Source of the DNA: Agapanthus africanus | Taxonomy: Eukaryota; Streptophyta; Magnoliopsida; Asparagales; Amaryllidaceae | Direction of reading: 5' to 3' | Length of the DNA: 64,000 nucleotides | Assembly: GCA_030015575.1 (NCBI GenBank) | Contig: JASDDO010000006.1 | Location: forward strand, 323,316,361 to 323,380,360 | Shown: piece after piece, positions 47,533 to 60,299 of the stretch | How positions within the stretch are numbered: the stretch's first letter is position 1 | Layout: every line of letters starts with the position of its first letter | The notes under the pieces: model-generated | What the model saw: only the letters and a program-made list of their open reading frames with translations | Told to the model about the DNA's origin: nothing | Database searches by the model: none | Translations under genes and position numbers: made by a program

Positions 47533-48865
47533 CACATATATATATCAAATTATTAAATCAACACTTGATTCAATAATCCGGTTATATCAAATATAATCCG
47601 GCTAATATCAAATATACAAATATATAAATCAAATATATATATTAACAACATATACATATACCATTGAATCAACACTTGATTCAATAATCTGGTTATATCA
47701 CATATAACCTGACTGATATCAAATATTGCTCGATTAGAATACGGTATCACATACTCGTATTTGATCAAGTTCCCACACATATCTCCATATGTGCCCTACT
47801 TCATTTTACTTGATCTAAGAAATCTCTGCGTGGGACTCTAAAGACTCGTCAATATGCTAGAAGTAGGTAATGATCACATCAGATACCCACAAGCCCTTAG
47901 CGGTACTAGCTGGACGTAACGGCTACCCAGGTATTGAATGAATAGAAGATCAACAAGCAAGATTGTCCAAACTCTCGTAAAACCTATAAGCAACACTTAC
48001 CGTACAGTCCGGTCTCTTTGTCTGATATGCCGCATATCGAGTCTGGGGGTGGAATCGTCAGACCCCAGTAACTTGATAAGTCATGATGATGTGTGGCGTA
48101 TAACCTTTCGAGAAATTACTGATAACACTTACCAGTAAATCTCATCCGCCCTGGCCAGGAACTTGCTGTTATAGCCAATTGAGCATTGCGCAACATCAAC
48201 TCCTAATACCGGGAGAGACGAAACCCCTCCTATCACTCACTGTCTCCATGTGACTCGGGACTGTAACCAAAATCCATCTGTTTGTATGAATCCTTTGAGC
48301 CGTGGTAGAGAGGAAATCAAAGCACAGTGGGAACCACACAAGACACTATGACGATCTCGGGTCTACAGAGTAGCCTGTACAAGTGTCACCAGAGAACTGC
48401 TATCTGACGATAGGTATGGTGCTATATATGAGTTCTCAGCGAGTCCCGTTTGGTGTACCCATTCTCTAATGAGCACCTGTGTACAATCTTTGATGTCAAA
48501 TACCAATGGCTATGGGATCAACCATCGCTCTATATAGTGTCAAGAAACGCACACACTAGTCTACTCTGGAATATTGATGCCCTGTCTCGATACTCTCTCG
48601 ACCAGGAACTGTTAAAGGATGTGCTTGCGGACTACATAAGCCCCACCAGTATGATCTGCATCATAGTCCTGGTAGTCAAGCCAGCATCCTAAGGGCTTTA
48701 TCAACATATATCAGAGAGACAGTATAATAATACAAGTATACATGTTAAGATAAAGAGCAACCAGATAGCATACTATCATGTCGAGCAAGAAAGTCCTCCA
48801 TATATATGTCCAAGAATCCACTATATCATAGAATAATGGCCTCTAGGGCATACATATTCCTAACA
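46495..48865 (-). mobile_element. Solo LTR of Ty1/copia element
   Basis: 2371 bp with TG...CA ends, flanked by CTTTC (46490-46494) and CCTTC (48866-48870), a TSD with one change. On the minus strand it starts TGTTAGGAATATGTATGCCC and is collinear with the copia LTRs at 49351 and 57510, including the gactcgtcaatat and gtacagtccggtctc blocks. No interior is left. It carries three long (TA)n runs. Confidence 0.85.
47287..47530. repeat. (TA)n runs within repeated atcaacacttgatt units
   Basis: TA runs of about 28-32 bp lie at 47287, 47396 and 47502. Each is followed by a unit with the partial palindrome aatcaacacttgatt and a gttatatcayatataac hairpin. Confidence 0.9.
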
Positions 48866-49350
48866 CCTTCAGCAAAGACCTCCATCCCCCCGCCAGTCCT
48901 TGAGAAGCGCAGGAGTAGTGGACAGAAACAAGCCTGGGAACAGATTCCCTAAGTAAGGCCGGAGGCGCCTTCTTCCGCCAAGTCTTCGGCCAAAAGGCTC
49001 AAGAAGGTGATTTCCAGGCCATCTTCGGCCAGGGTGTATATTCAGGAGGGAGACTTTCGCCTCGAGGTGTCATCGGGACTATCTATGGCCGAAAGCCTGT
49101 AGGCGGACATGGAGAAAGCGGCGGAGGCCAAGATACCTCGGAGCACCATGAAAGCCCAAGCTGCCGTGATAGCCCAGGAGGCCATCCAAGTTAGTGAGCT
49201 CTCCATAAAATTTTCAAGTAATTTTTCCCATGTTCAGTCCCTGACGGATGCTGTTTGTTTCCTTCTGCAGGTTGAGAAGGTTGCCCCGGCGTTAAAAAGG
49301 GCAGGGGAGACCTCTTCTTGCGAGGAAGAGATCCTCGCCAAGCTGAAGGA
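48866..49350 (+). pseudogene. Transposase_28-like antisense ORF, part 3 of 4
   Basis: Contains a K/R/S-rich region followed by a charged, probably coiled-coil segment starting MEKAAEAKIPRSTMKAQAA (49109). A probable 81-bp GT-AG intron lies at 49190-49270 (caa/gttagt, ttctgcag/gttgag); it is in frame without stops, so unspliced reading is possible. The piece ends with the TSD AAGGA of the copia element. Stops upstream (for example near 48951 and 49101) show decay. Confidence 0.65.
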
Positions 49351-51560
49351 TGTAGGGTTCCTAGGCACGATAATGAGGTCTCACAAGGCATCAACCATGC
49401 CAATTTCAAAATTTTACAAGTGCCGAGAAAACCTAATACGGATCGTTGACTAGAATTTTAGACGAAAAAGGAAACTAGTCAACAACTTAACTAAAAGAAT
49501 GGAAATACAACCTTTGTAGATCCTGTCCTCCACCTCCATAGCTCCGCAATGAAGTCTTCTCGCTGTCCAAATCGAGTCCCGGGCTCTAGCGTCGGCTTCA
49601 TCGGAAAAATGGGCGGGCTAGGTCATCGACTACGATGCCGAAGATGATCTACGTCGAGGCAACACAAGATCAAGCTCCCACTTCACCAAGTCATGAAACT
49701 TGTGAAGGAAACACCCTATACTACTTGGCAAGAGGTAGAGGATGAAGAAATAGGAAGTGGGTTCACTTTGGAATTGGATTTCTCACATGATTTCATCACT
49801 TGCCATTGATGAGGCAAGCTTTTCTTTCTTGCTCATGAAGAAGAAGATGAAGAAAGAATATGATAAGTGTTAAAGAATAATTGAAAAAGAATTGATTCTT
49901 ATCATATTCTAACCTTAGTTAAGTGTAGAGAATAGACTAGGGTTAGTTTAAATGGTTAGGGTTAAGGATGAGAACAAAAAGGTCATTTAGTCAAAGCTTC
50001 ATGAAGCTTCAACTAAAAACAAATCAAGCCACCATTCATTTATCTTTCAATTTATTCAAAATGAATAAATAAATAAGATAAATGAATAAGTAAAACCCTA
50101 ATCAACAACTTAACCATGGTTTAATTCTTTACACTTAACCAAAAAAGCATGTATCATCAAACATGATACAATGAAGTGCACAAAAGTATATCACATATAC
50201 AACTTGCACATCAAGTGAGAAAATCCATTTAAAGTGAACAAATATTAGTTAATGCAAAGTAATATATCAAATATATAATTATACATTAAATCATTAAATC
50301 AACACTTGATTTAACGATCTGGTCATATCGCATATGACCGACTAATATCCAATGTATCGGCTTATCGAATCAATCCTTGATTCGATAACTAGGTTATATC
50401 GCATACAACCATTCGACACATTCATCGCGAGAATAGAATACGGTATCATATACACGCATTATTCTCGGTCCCGCACATATCTCATATGCGCTCCTATTTC
50501 GTTTCGCTTGAGCCAGGAAACCTCTGTGTAGGACTCTAAAGACTCGTCAATACGCCGGCAGCAGGTGATGATCATATCAAACACCCACAAGCCGCAAGCG
50601 GTCTGCTAAACGTAACGGCCATCCGGGTATTGAGCGATCAGAAGATCGACGAGCAAGCCCGCTCATACTCTTGTGAATCCAACCAGTAACACTTACCGTA
50701 CAGTCCGGTCTCGTCGTCTGATATGTCGCATATCTCGCCTAGGGGTAGTAAACGTCAGACCCCAATAGCTGGATAAGTCGTGTCGATATGAGGTCTATAA
50801 CAATTCGAGAAACTACTTGTAACACTTACCAGTAAATCTCAGCAACCCTGGCCAGGGATTTCCGATTATAGCCAATCGAACATAGCGCAACATCAACTCC
50901 CTATACCGGGAGAGACGAATCCCCTCCTATCGCTCATTGCCTCCATGTGATTCGGGACTGTACCCAAAAACCACCATTTTGCACGCCCTCTTGGACGTGG
51001 TAAGGTGGAAATCAAAGCACAGTGGGAATCACACAAGACTCTATGACGATCTCGGGTCAACAGACTACTCTGTACCAGTGTCACCAGAGAACTGCCATCT
51101 GACGTAAGGTATAATACCATCTGGGAGTTCTCGGCGAGTCCGTCCAGTGTACCCATTCTCCACTGAGCACCCGTATATCATCTCTGATGTCAAACACCAA
51201 TGGATATGGGATCATCCATCGCCCATCTGTATGGGTCGAGAAGGTATACGCTAGTCTACTCTGGTATATCAATGCCCCGTCTCGATACACCTACGACTAG
51301 GGACCTTGAAGGATGTACTTATGGACTACCATGTCCCCACTAGTATGATCTGCATCATAGTCCAGGTAGTCAAATACACATCCTAAGGGCTTTACCAACA
51401 TGTAACAGAGAGACAATCAGTGTACACGTTAAGGTAGAGAGCAACCGGATAGCATATTATCATGTCGAGCGAGAAAGTCCTCCCTATATATGTCCAAGCA
51501 TCCACTACAATATACATCCTATGTATAGTAATGGCCTCTAGGGCATACATATAACTAACA
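49351..51560 (-). repeat. Copia 3' LTR
   Basis: Plus-strand ends are TGTAGGGTTCC and ATAACTAACA. It has the same length as the right LTR. The PPT lies at 51561-51580 on the minus strand (ccctagtgcaagtgggagat). Confidence 0.95.
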
Positions 51561-54283
51561 ATCTCCCACTTGCACTAGGGCCATCTGTAGCAGTGGTTGT
51601 AGTATCTCATACTCAACCATCCCGTAAAAGTCTCTCTCTGGGAATTGGCCTTTGTGAGTGGATCCGCTGTGTTGTCCTCTGAGTCTACTCTCCTAACCTC
51701 GATCTCCTTGGAGATCAACCATCCCCATGATCAGGTGATGCTGCCTCAGAATATGTCTGGATCACTGATGGGACGGGCGTTCCTTGGCATAAGCCACAAC
51801 TCCATTGTCACACAATGGGAGGAACTAAGTTCATCTCATGAACAAATATACATCCAGACTGCCTCTTTGGTAGCATCTTAAGTAGCGATGTATCCAGCCT
51901 TTATCGTCTAGTAAGCCACGGTATTTAGCTTGGAACTCTTCCAACATACCGTCCCTCCACTAAGGGTAAAGACAATGCCTGTGACTGACATTCAGTCGTC
52001 CTTATCACCCTGAAACCTTTCCAGTGATTCTCCCCAGGATCGATTGATACCATCTCACTACAACTAGTGAGAATCCTAACATCCAATTAGATCTATCTCA
52101 TAGATCCAAAACCCAGGATTTAGGAGGCATCACTTTGATCCTATATGGAGAATCATTGTGATAAGCGGAGATTGACCGAGCGTAGCATAGGAAACTCCTT
52201 CCCTATCAAGAGCATATCATCCACGTACTCTACGAGGATCGTCACTATACTCCCTACTACCTTTTTGTTTATACAAGGTTCATCTACCATTTTGATGATG
52301 TCAAACTCTTTGACTAACACATCAAAACAGATGTTCCAACTCCGCGATACCTGCTTTATCCTATAAAGCATCTTGTACACGTTTCTGCTGCTCCCACTGT
52401 CTACAAAGCCCTCTGGCTGTGTACTTATAGACGTTCTCTTCTAAAACATCATTTAGAAAAGCAGTCATGGCACCCAACCGCCAGATATCGTAGTCATGGT
52501 ATGTAGCCGTGGCAAGTAGGATCTGGATGGACTTAAGCATAGCCACTTGAAAAGGTTTCATCATTATCCACGCCTGGTCGATGACGAAAAGCTTTAACAA
52601 GTCTAGCTTTGAAAGTCTCAACTTTTCCATCTACACCAAGTAATCTTCTCAAGATATACTTGCTCCTGATGGGGATTTAACCCTTCAGATATAGCAACCA
52701 AAGTCCATACTTTGTTGGTGTACATGGATTCCATCTCAGATCGCTAAGCATCCAGCCATTCTTATAGAGTCCCACTCTTGATGGCCAGCTCGAAACTAGT
52801 TGGGTTATCATCTCATGATGCAATCCTCGCTCCCACTGTCATAGAGAAACCGAAGTATCTCTCAGGTGGGTGAGGAACCCTACTAGATCGGCGGAGAGGC
52901 TGAGATTCGTTGGTAACTATTGAATCCTTTGGTTTTATCGAATCATCTGCTGTTGTTTGTATAGCTGGAACCTTTCCAGTTGTACATAACAGACCTTGCC
53001 TCGAGCCTGTCCGGATTATGCTTTTAGACATAGCCCGGACAACCCCAAATCTTAACTAACTTAAGATATGGGCTCTTCCCTTTCCATATCACATATGAAG
53101 TGGTATGCAACTGATTTGATTTGAACCTTTTTCAATAGGTATGCAGCTTCTCAAGTGCATAACTCCCAAAAGGAAATAGGTAACCCAGTAGTACTCATCA
53201 TAGAGCACACCTTATCATATAGGGTGTGATTGCTCCGCCCCGATATACCATCGTGCTATGGTGTATACGGAGGAGAAATGCTGAGAGAGAATCTCATTCT
53301 CCTTTAGAATAGTTCAGGAATTCTATGCACAAGTATTCTCCTCCTTGATCTCATCAAAGGACATAATACTCATACCCATATTGGTTCTCTACTTCTAACT
53401 TATATTCTGTGAATATCTCAAAAGGTTCGGACTTATGTTTCAACAGGAACATATGTCTGAATCTAAAGAGATCATCAGAGAATGTAATGAAGTACAAAGA
53501 ACCGGTCTTGGCATGTGTAGACAGGGGACCTTTATACATCAACATGTATCATCCCAAGAGTTTACCAACTCTTTCTCTGTTACCAATAAACAGAGCTGTG
53601 GTCATCTTATCTCTGTGACATGACTAGCAAGTTTCATAAGATGTAAATTCAAACTGATTTAAATATGCATCTATATGTAACTTCAGTTAGTCTGGTCGCA
53701 TTGATATGACCTAGTCTGCAAAACCTCAAGAAGGATTCGTTCATTTCTGAACTCTTCCTCTTGTGTGTGTTCCGTATACTAAGAACTGTAGTTTGATTTA
53801 GAACATCAATGCTTTTAGATAACGTGCCTGAACCGATCAACTTTTGATATAGGAAATGTTCAAAACATTATCCAACAATACAAAATTTTATCATTTCTTT
53901 ACTGATAAAGAGACTGATATGATTTTGTATATCAGGTTCGGTATCTAATAACATTCGTTCAGAATCAATGTATTGGTAATACACGGTGACAGTGACCAAC
54001 AGACTTGGCTGCAACACTTGCCCCGTTTTCTGCCTCATGAAACTTATCACCCGTTCTCAGTTCTCTACCTTTCTGTAGCCCTATGTAATATATTACATAT
54101 CTGGAATCCTGATCCGGTATCAAATACCCAGGACGTAGAGAATAGAGAAACAGTTCTATATAAAGAACACACCCGAAGATGATGCATCAGTATGCACTCT
54201 CTTCGTTTGGGTGGCACGGGAATTCTGGTAATCCCCAATTTCCTGCTCTGTCTTATAACAATTATAAGTTGGAGCAGGACCAA
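51561..54283 (-). pseudogene. Copia pol remnants (PR, IN, RT)
   Basis: On the minus strand in order: protease box STSWVFDTGSGFQICN (about 54130), GAG-pre-integrase segment with RLGHINATRL (about 53705), integrase start PLSTHAKTGSLYFITFSDD (about 53490), a chain with VAMLKSIQILLA...MTAFLNDVLEENVY (52630-52361), and RT with KQVSRSWNICFD and YVDDMLLIG (about 52204-52350). Segments are separated by many frameshifts and stops. The catalytic DTG and YVDD boxes survive, but no continuous polyprotein is possible. RNase H near 51650-51950 is only faint. Confidence 0.85.
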
Positions 54284-54807
54284 CGTTCCCCAGCTCAGAA
54301 TAACAAGCGGGTTCGGTTAATACATCCGTATTATTATCTTGATTAAGGCGTGATATGGTCGCTACTTGGAGAGAGAGAGAGAAGAAAACACTCAGCGTGC
54401 GCTCTTGCAAGAATAGATTGGTTATTATTTTATCTAATCAGGATGGCTCCCACTGTTTTTATCAAATCTTCCTTCAAACCCTAAAAGAAAAGACTAGCCG
54501 GGATTAATTACACACTACAAGTTCGCCAATCTTTCAGCCAGGCCAGTGTCGGTACTTTGAGGGAGGTCCCTCGTGCTTTCGCACGAACCTAATTAATGTA
54601 AACCTCATTTTCCCAGAGGCGTAACCCCGTTGACACCTTTCTAGACACCTATTTGATCGGCTAATTGTAATGTGTAAAACTCTCCCAGGAGTAACAATTA
54701 CTCGCAGCGGGTATCGGGATCCAACTATCTCATAGAAGGTATGCAATCTCATTGCAAATTTCAACACTTGAAATTCCCGATAATATTTTGCCCCGAACGA
54801 TCTATGA

Positions 54808-55000
54808 CCTTGACAAGGTCAACAAACCATAGACCGCAAGTCAAGTTCAACCCGTCATTTCTTGATTGAATCAAACCCACCCGCAGACCCTTGACAAGGT
54901 CAACAAGGCCGCACGACTACCCTAACCCAATCTGCATCATATGCATAAGCAGATAAATACTGGTTAGCTACCGCACACTGCGCCTTGACAAGGTCAACAA
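54808..55000. repeat. Three copies of an 18-bp TTGAC-containing motif
   Basis: ccttgacaaggtcaacaa lies at 54808, 54889 and 54983. Each holds two inverted TTGAC cores (W-box-like) around aagg. Confidence 0.85.
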
Positions 55001-55145
55001 ACGCAGCATGAATACTAAACAGGACTTATCTGAAATGACGGAGGGCTACGACAGGTTTTTCTGAAAACCTATTGCGTAATGAACTTGATATCGTTGTAGA
55101 ATCAAATGATTTTAAAATGGAGTGCTTTTGAGGCTTTTCTAGTTT

Positions 55146-55395
55146 TGCTAAAGGAGTCACTCCCGGTGAAAGGATCGTCGGTCCTTTCCTCGTCGAATGA
55201 GGTGCGGGATATATCATATATATCACTGTGCAAAGCAAAAACTCTTAAAAGCAATCAAAAGACAAACCGAGTGTGTAGCATCTGCCAGTTATTGCTAAAG
55301 GAGTCACTCCCGGTGAAGGGATCTCGGTCCTTTCCTTATCGAATAAGGTGCAGGATATATCTCATATACCGCTATGTAAAGCAAGAACTGTAGCT
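55146..55395. repeat. 147-bp tandem duplication in copia leader
   Basis: The phrase ctaaaggagtcactcccggt occurs at about 55148 and 55295, followed in each by a ggatatatc...catata block. Confidence 0.85.
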
Positions 55396-57266
55396 ACCTG
55401 TTTTATTTAGAAATTCGATTCCACAACATCTTAGGTTTCTTTTTCTTTCATTAATCTTATTAATGAAGTCCCATCATTTAAGTACCTAAACATCACAGAT
55501 AAATACGACGTACACTTATGCCATCCGCATTCGCCTCGATGTCCCCTCGTGCACCGTAAGGTTAGGTAACTAACGGCAGAGCGGGGCAGGGCTAGCGCGG
55601 GTGTAAAACATAAGTAACGCCTATATAATATATCATATATACCATATACAGTATCCATCACAGAACATATCACATGATCACATCACAGATATCGCAGCAG
55701 AAGAAACATATGAAATATTGGATATACTAGGACGCCCGTGTTTTTAATACGAGCCAGTATAAAACACGGATTCCACGGTCGTGATGAATAGCCAAACCCA
55801 CACCCCTAGACCCCTACGAGAGCGACAAGCAACCCTACCAATTCTAGGGTTAGGAGACCAGGACTCGACTCCTCGAGTTGGTCTCCCACTGGACTCCAGA
55901 ACCCGGTTACTTGTGCTCTCCTCCTTGGGTCTATCCTAGTGCGGAAAAGTAAATAATATACAAATGGTGACATCTTCCGCAACCTGGAAGTGCCCCAATA
56001 AAAGAATATTACATACAAGTTTTTACATGAATGAAAATGAAAAACACTCATCTCACATAAAAACCCCCGGCTATTCAAACACGACGATCCAATATAACAT
56101 ATCCAACAACACATAACATCACATGTCATCAACGTAAGTAAATATGCGCATCCCAATTGTCGTTGACATATAGCAACGAAACCGGCGATACCACATATTA
56201 CACTTACGGTCACAGAAAAGAAAGTGTAAAACTACAACAGTTGGAATCCGCAAACTCTTTAGACATCGCATGCCTAATCAAATGAATTCCTTAGACATCA
56301 CATGCCTAACAATTATAAACCCCGCATTTTAGTCTCATTATCGAAAGCACTTTTCAATATCAAGTCGGGCAATTCAACAAGATTCCCGACATCCTGATCG
56401 AATGCTCGTCGCAAACTTCAGTAGACGGCCGCACCCCCGACGCCGTCGACGAAGTGCACCAAGGCGGAACACCGCTGCCGCGAGCACCCGAACGGATGCT
56501 TTCGGCGACGGAGTTCTCCTACAGTCACTTGGTCGGGGCTATGGAGCGAGGCTGTCTATTAAGTTTACCCGGCGAGTATCCGCGTACGCTACGTGATTGC
56601 GATGGACTTTTGATCACATCAAAATTCCGTGGCAACCGATCAAGTGAGACTAAAGTGCTATGTTTATAACATTCATTCAGTTATCTCATAACTTCTTGTG
56701 AATTCCAATTACTGTATCACATTCCGAATAAGATAGAAAATGTTAAACTTTTCGATCGAACAATCGAACACCCAAGTTTTCCCGAAACAGCTCAACTCAT
56801 GAAATAAGTTCAAAGACATTCACTTCGTGCCTCAGTACCAACGGTCCAGCCGTAGAAGGGTCAAGCCAACGCCTCATATGTGGCACGCCGTACTGCCCCA
56901 AACCCGAAGGTTCAAAGGGCAGTTCAAGACGGTCACATAATCGAGTTAAGGTTTGTTGTCTTCTAGAGGGACCATCGCGTTACTTGCACTACTTAGAACG
57001 TCTTTAAACCTCGAAAAAATCCAACACTTGGAAATTTCCCGGCAGGGGAAAAAGTGGGTATTTATATCCGGTCGAACTTTTTAACATATTCTAAAATATC
57101 CGGAAAGCCACATAGACAAAGTCTGATAATCCGATCGAATCTACGAACTCCCAATACAACCTAGAAAACTCAACTCTTGAGTTTAAATTAAAAATTCCCA
57201 GAAAATACAGCACCCAAATATATGAATTACTGTGCAAATACCAACTTAAGAAAAGACAAAATGGCC

Positions 57267-57307
57267 GCGGAACCGCCGCATTAGCCATGCTAATGCCGCG
57301 GTTCCGC
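57267..57307. repeat. 19-bp stem hairpin near primer-binding site
   Basis: The arms gcggaaccgccgcattagc and gctaatgccgcggttccgc pair at 18 of 19 positions around a 3-nt loop, about 190 nt downstream of the PBS in the transcribed strand. Confidence 0.88.
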
Positions 57308-57496
57308 CGCGCTTTGAGGGAATCATGGGTACGGGCTTCACAGTAATTCTTACAATTCCCTGCTGAATTTTCTGCATATTTTTAATTCTCAAAAATCCAG
57401 AATTTTCAAAAATGTACAGAGAGCAATTTTGGGTTTAGGGTTTCGGTTCGATCGGGTTTCTAACATCGTCTAAGCATCGCCTAAGGCTTTAGCTAG

Positions 57497-57508
57497 GCTC
57501 TGATACCA
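57497..57508 (-). other. Copia primer-binding site (initiator Met tRNA)
   Basis: The minus strand reads TGGTATCAGAGC, one nucleotide after the LTR end. This is the canonical complement of the plant initiator-Met tRNA 3' end and fixes the 5' side of the element. Confidence 0.95.
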
Positions 57509-57509
57509 C

Positions 57510-59719
57510 TGTAGGGTTCCTAGGCACGATAATGAGGTCTCACAAGGCATCAACCATGCCAATTTCAAAATTTTACAAGTGCCGAGAAAACCTAATACGG
57601 ATCGTTGACTAGAATTTTAGGCGAAAAAGTAAACTAGTTAACAACTTAACTAAAAGAACGGAAATATAACCTTTGTAGATCCTGTCCTCCACCTCCATAG
57701 CTCCGCAATGAAGTCTCCTCGCTGTCCAAATCGAGTCCCGGGCTCTAGCGTCGGCTTCATCGGAAAAATGGACGGGCTAGGTCATCGACTACGATGCCGA
57801 AGATGATCTACGTCGAGGCAACACAAGATCAAGCTCCCACTTCACCAAGTCATGAAACTTGTGAAGGAAACACCCTATACTACTTGGCAAGAGGTAGAGG
57901 ATGAAGAAATAGGAAGTGGGTTCACTTTGGAATTGGATTTCTCACATGATTTCATCACTTGCCATTGATGAGGCAAGCTTTTCTTTCTTGCTCATGAAGA
58001 AGAAGATGAGGAAAGAATATGATAAGTGTTAAAGAATAATTGAAAAAGAATTGATTCTTATCATATTCTAACCTTAGTTAAGTGTAGAGAATAGACTAGG
58101 GTTAGTTTAAATGGTTAGGGTTAAGGATGAGAACAAAAAGGTCATTTAGTCAAAGCTTCATGAAGCTTCAACTAAAAACAAATCAAGCCACCATTCATTT
58201 ATCTTTCAATTTATTCAAAATGAATAAATAAATAAGATAAATGAATAAGTAAAACCCTAATCAACAACTTAACCATGGTTTAATTCTTTACACTTAACCA
58301 AAAAAGCATGTATCATCCAACATGATACAACGAAGTGCACAAAAGTATATCACATATACAACTTGCACATCAAGTGAGAAAATCCATTTAAAGTGAACAA
58401 ATATTAGTTAATGCAAAGTAATATATCAAATATATAATTATACATTAAATCATTAAATCAACACTTGATTTAACGATCCGGTCATATCGCATATGACCGA
58501 CTAATATCCAATGTATCGGCTTATCGAATCAATTCTTAATTCGATAACTAGGTTATATCGCATACAACCATTCGACACATTCATCGCGAGAATAGAATAC
58601 GGTATCATATACACGCATTATTTTCGGTCCCGCACATATCTCATATGCGCTCCTATTTCGTTTCGCTTGAGCCAGGAAACCTCTGTGTAGGACTCTAAAG
58701 ACTCGTCAATACGCCGGCAGCAGGTGATGATCATATCAAACACCCATAAGCCGCAAGCGGTCTGCTAAACGTAACGGCCACCCGGGTATTGAGCGATCAG
58801 AAGATCGACGAACAAGCCAGCTCATACTCCTGTGAATCCAACCAGTAACACTTACCGTACAGTCCGGTCTCGTCGTCTGATATGTCGCATATCTCACCTA
58901 GGGGTGGTAAACGTCAGACCCCAATAGCTCGATAAGTCGTGTCGATATGAGGTCTATAACAATTCGAGAAACTACTGGTAACACTTACCAGTAAATCTCA
59001 GCAACCCTGGCCAGGGATTTCCGGTTATAGCCAATCGAACACAGCGCAACATCAACTCCCTATATCGGGAGAGACGAATCCCCTCCTATCGCTCATTGCC
59101 TCCATGTGATTCGGGACTGTACCCAAAAACCACCGTTTTGCACGCCCTCTTGGACGTGGTAAGGTGGAAATCAAAGCACAGTGGGAATCACACAAGACTC
59201 TATGACGATCTCGGGTCAACAGACTACTCTGTACCAGTGTCACCAGAGAACTGCCATCTGACGTAAGGTATAACACCATCTGGGAGTTCTCGGCGAGTCC
59301 GTCCAGTGTACCCAGTCTCCACTGAGCACCCGTATATCATCTCTGATGTCAAACACCAATGGATATGGGATCATCCATCGCCCATCTGTATGGGTCGAGA
59401 AGGTATACGCTAGTCTACTCTGGTATATCAATGCCCCGTCTCGATACACCTATGACTAGGGACCTTGAAGGATGTACTTATAGACTACCATGTCTCCACT
59501 AGTATGATCTACATCATAGTCCAGGTAGTCAAGTACACATCCTAAGGGCTTTACCAACATGTAACAGAGAGATAATCAGTGTACACGTTAAGGTAGAGAG
59601 CAACCGGATAGCATACTATCATGTCGAGCGAGAAAGTCCTCCCTATATATGTCCAAGCATCCACTACAATATACATCCTATGTATAGTAATGGCCTCTAG
59701 GGCATACATATAACTAACA
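57510..59719 (-). repeat. Copia 5' LTR
   Basis: 2210 bp, collinear with 49351-51560 without length change, with scattered substitutions only. Confidence 0.95.
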
Positions 59720-60226
59720 AAGGAGGCCGAGGACAATGCTGCCTCTTTTGAGTCGCGGTTGGTCTCGGAGGAAGTGAAGGCTGCGAGGTTGACCGAGTCC
59801 AACCAGGCCCAGATCGGCGACGTGAATGAGCTCTTTGATACGATGAAGAAGCAGAGAGACTCATCTAAGAAGGCTGCCCAGGTGGCTAATGAAGTGGTGA
59901 AAAAGGACGAGGACAGGGCGGAGAAGGCTGTGGAGGACTATAAAACATCTGACCAGTTCTACCTCGACCTCGCCGACTCTGCGTCCGTTGGGTGAAATAA
60001 TGCCTATGACGCCGTTAAGAAGATCACGCTCGGGCTCGATGATCAGGAGCTCCGAGCGAGGTACCACATCACCGAGGAAGAGGCAAAGGGGAAGGTGCCG
60101 TGCAAACGGGCGGTAGTGAGACTTTGGGCAAACAGACAACTTGAAACCGCCGCTCTCTCTTCTCTCCCTTTTTTTTGTTTCTTTTGTAAGCCTTCGGTCA
60201 ATTTTTTAAAGCTGAGGAGCTCATAA
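59720..60226 (+). pseudogene. Transposase_28-like antisense ORF, part 4 of 4
   Basis: After the copia TSD the charged coiled-coil region resumes (SRLVSEEVKAARLTESNQ, MKKQRDSSKKAAQVANEVVKKDEDRAEKAVEDYK). An acidic C-terminal segment follows (AYDAVKKITLGLDDQELRARYHITEEE) and the frame ends at TAA 60224-60226. One stop at 59993 interrupts it. The charged helix and the DxELRARYHI-like tail fit the C-terminal part of this antisense ORF family. The 3' flank resembles that of the ORF at 61523. Confidence 0.7.
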
Positions 60227-60299
60227 TACCTTGTACATCAATTTTGAGATTAATGAAGTATTTTTGCTCGTTTGTAATGTGCCTGATTGGAAAAGTTTC

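Larger units (their letters stand above)
54284..57496 (-). other. Long copia leader, unclassified
   Basis: No Gag domain can be recognised between the PBS and the protease. It contains three ccttgacaaggtcaacaa motifs, a 147-bp duplication, a strong hairpin near the PBS, and many short frames with no supporting pattern. It may include another captured or inserted sequence, but I find no TG...CA ends with TSD inside it. Confidence 0.5.
49351..59719 (-). mobile_element. Full-length Ty1/copia element with dead interior
   Basis: A 10.4-kb element with two 2210-bp LTRs, the perfect TSD AAGGA (49346-49350 and 59720-59724), a perfect initiator-Met PBS, and the PPT gcaagtgggagat. The order PR-IN-RT on the minus strand marks Ty1/copia. 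LTRs are about 99% alike by eye, but pol is shattered and the leader is about 3 kb long without recognisable gag. Confidence 0.95.

Noticed and set aside
34537-60226. A split ordinary host gene
   Set aside because: The protein pattern fits the Transposase_28 antisense ORF of Tat elements and lies antisense to a Tat integrase, with Tat-like tandem repeats after it.
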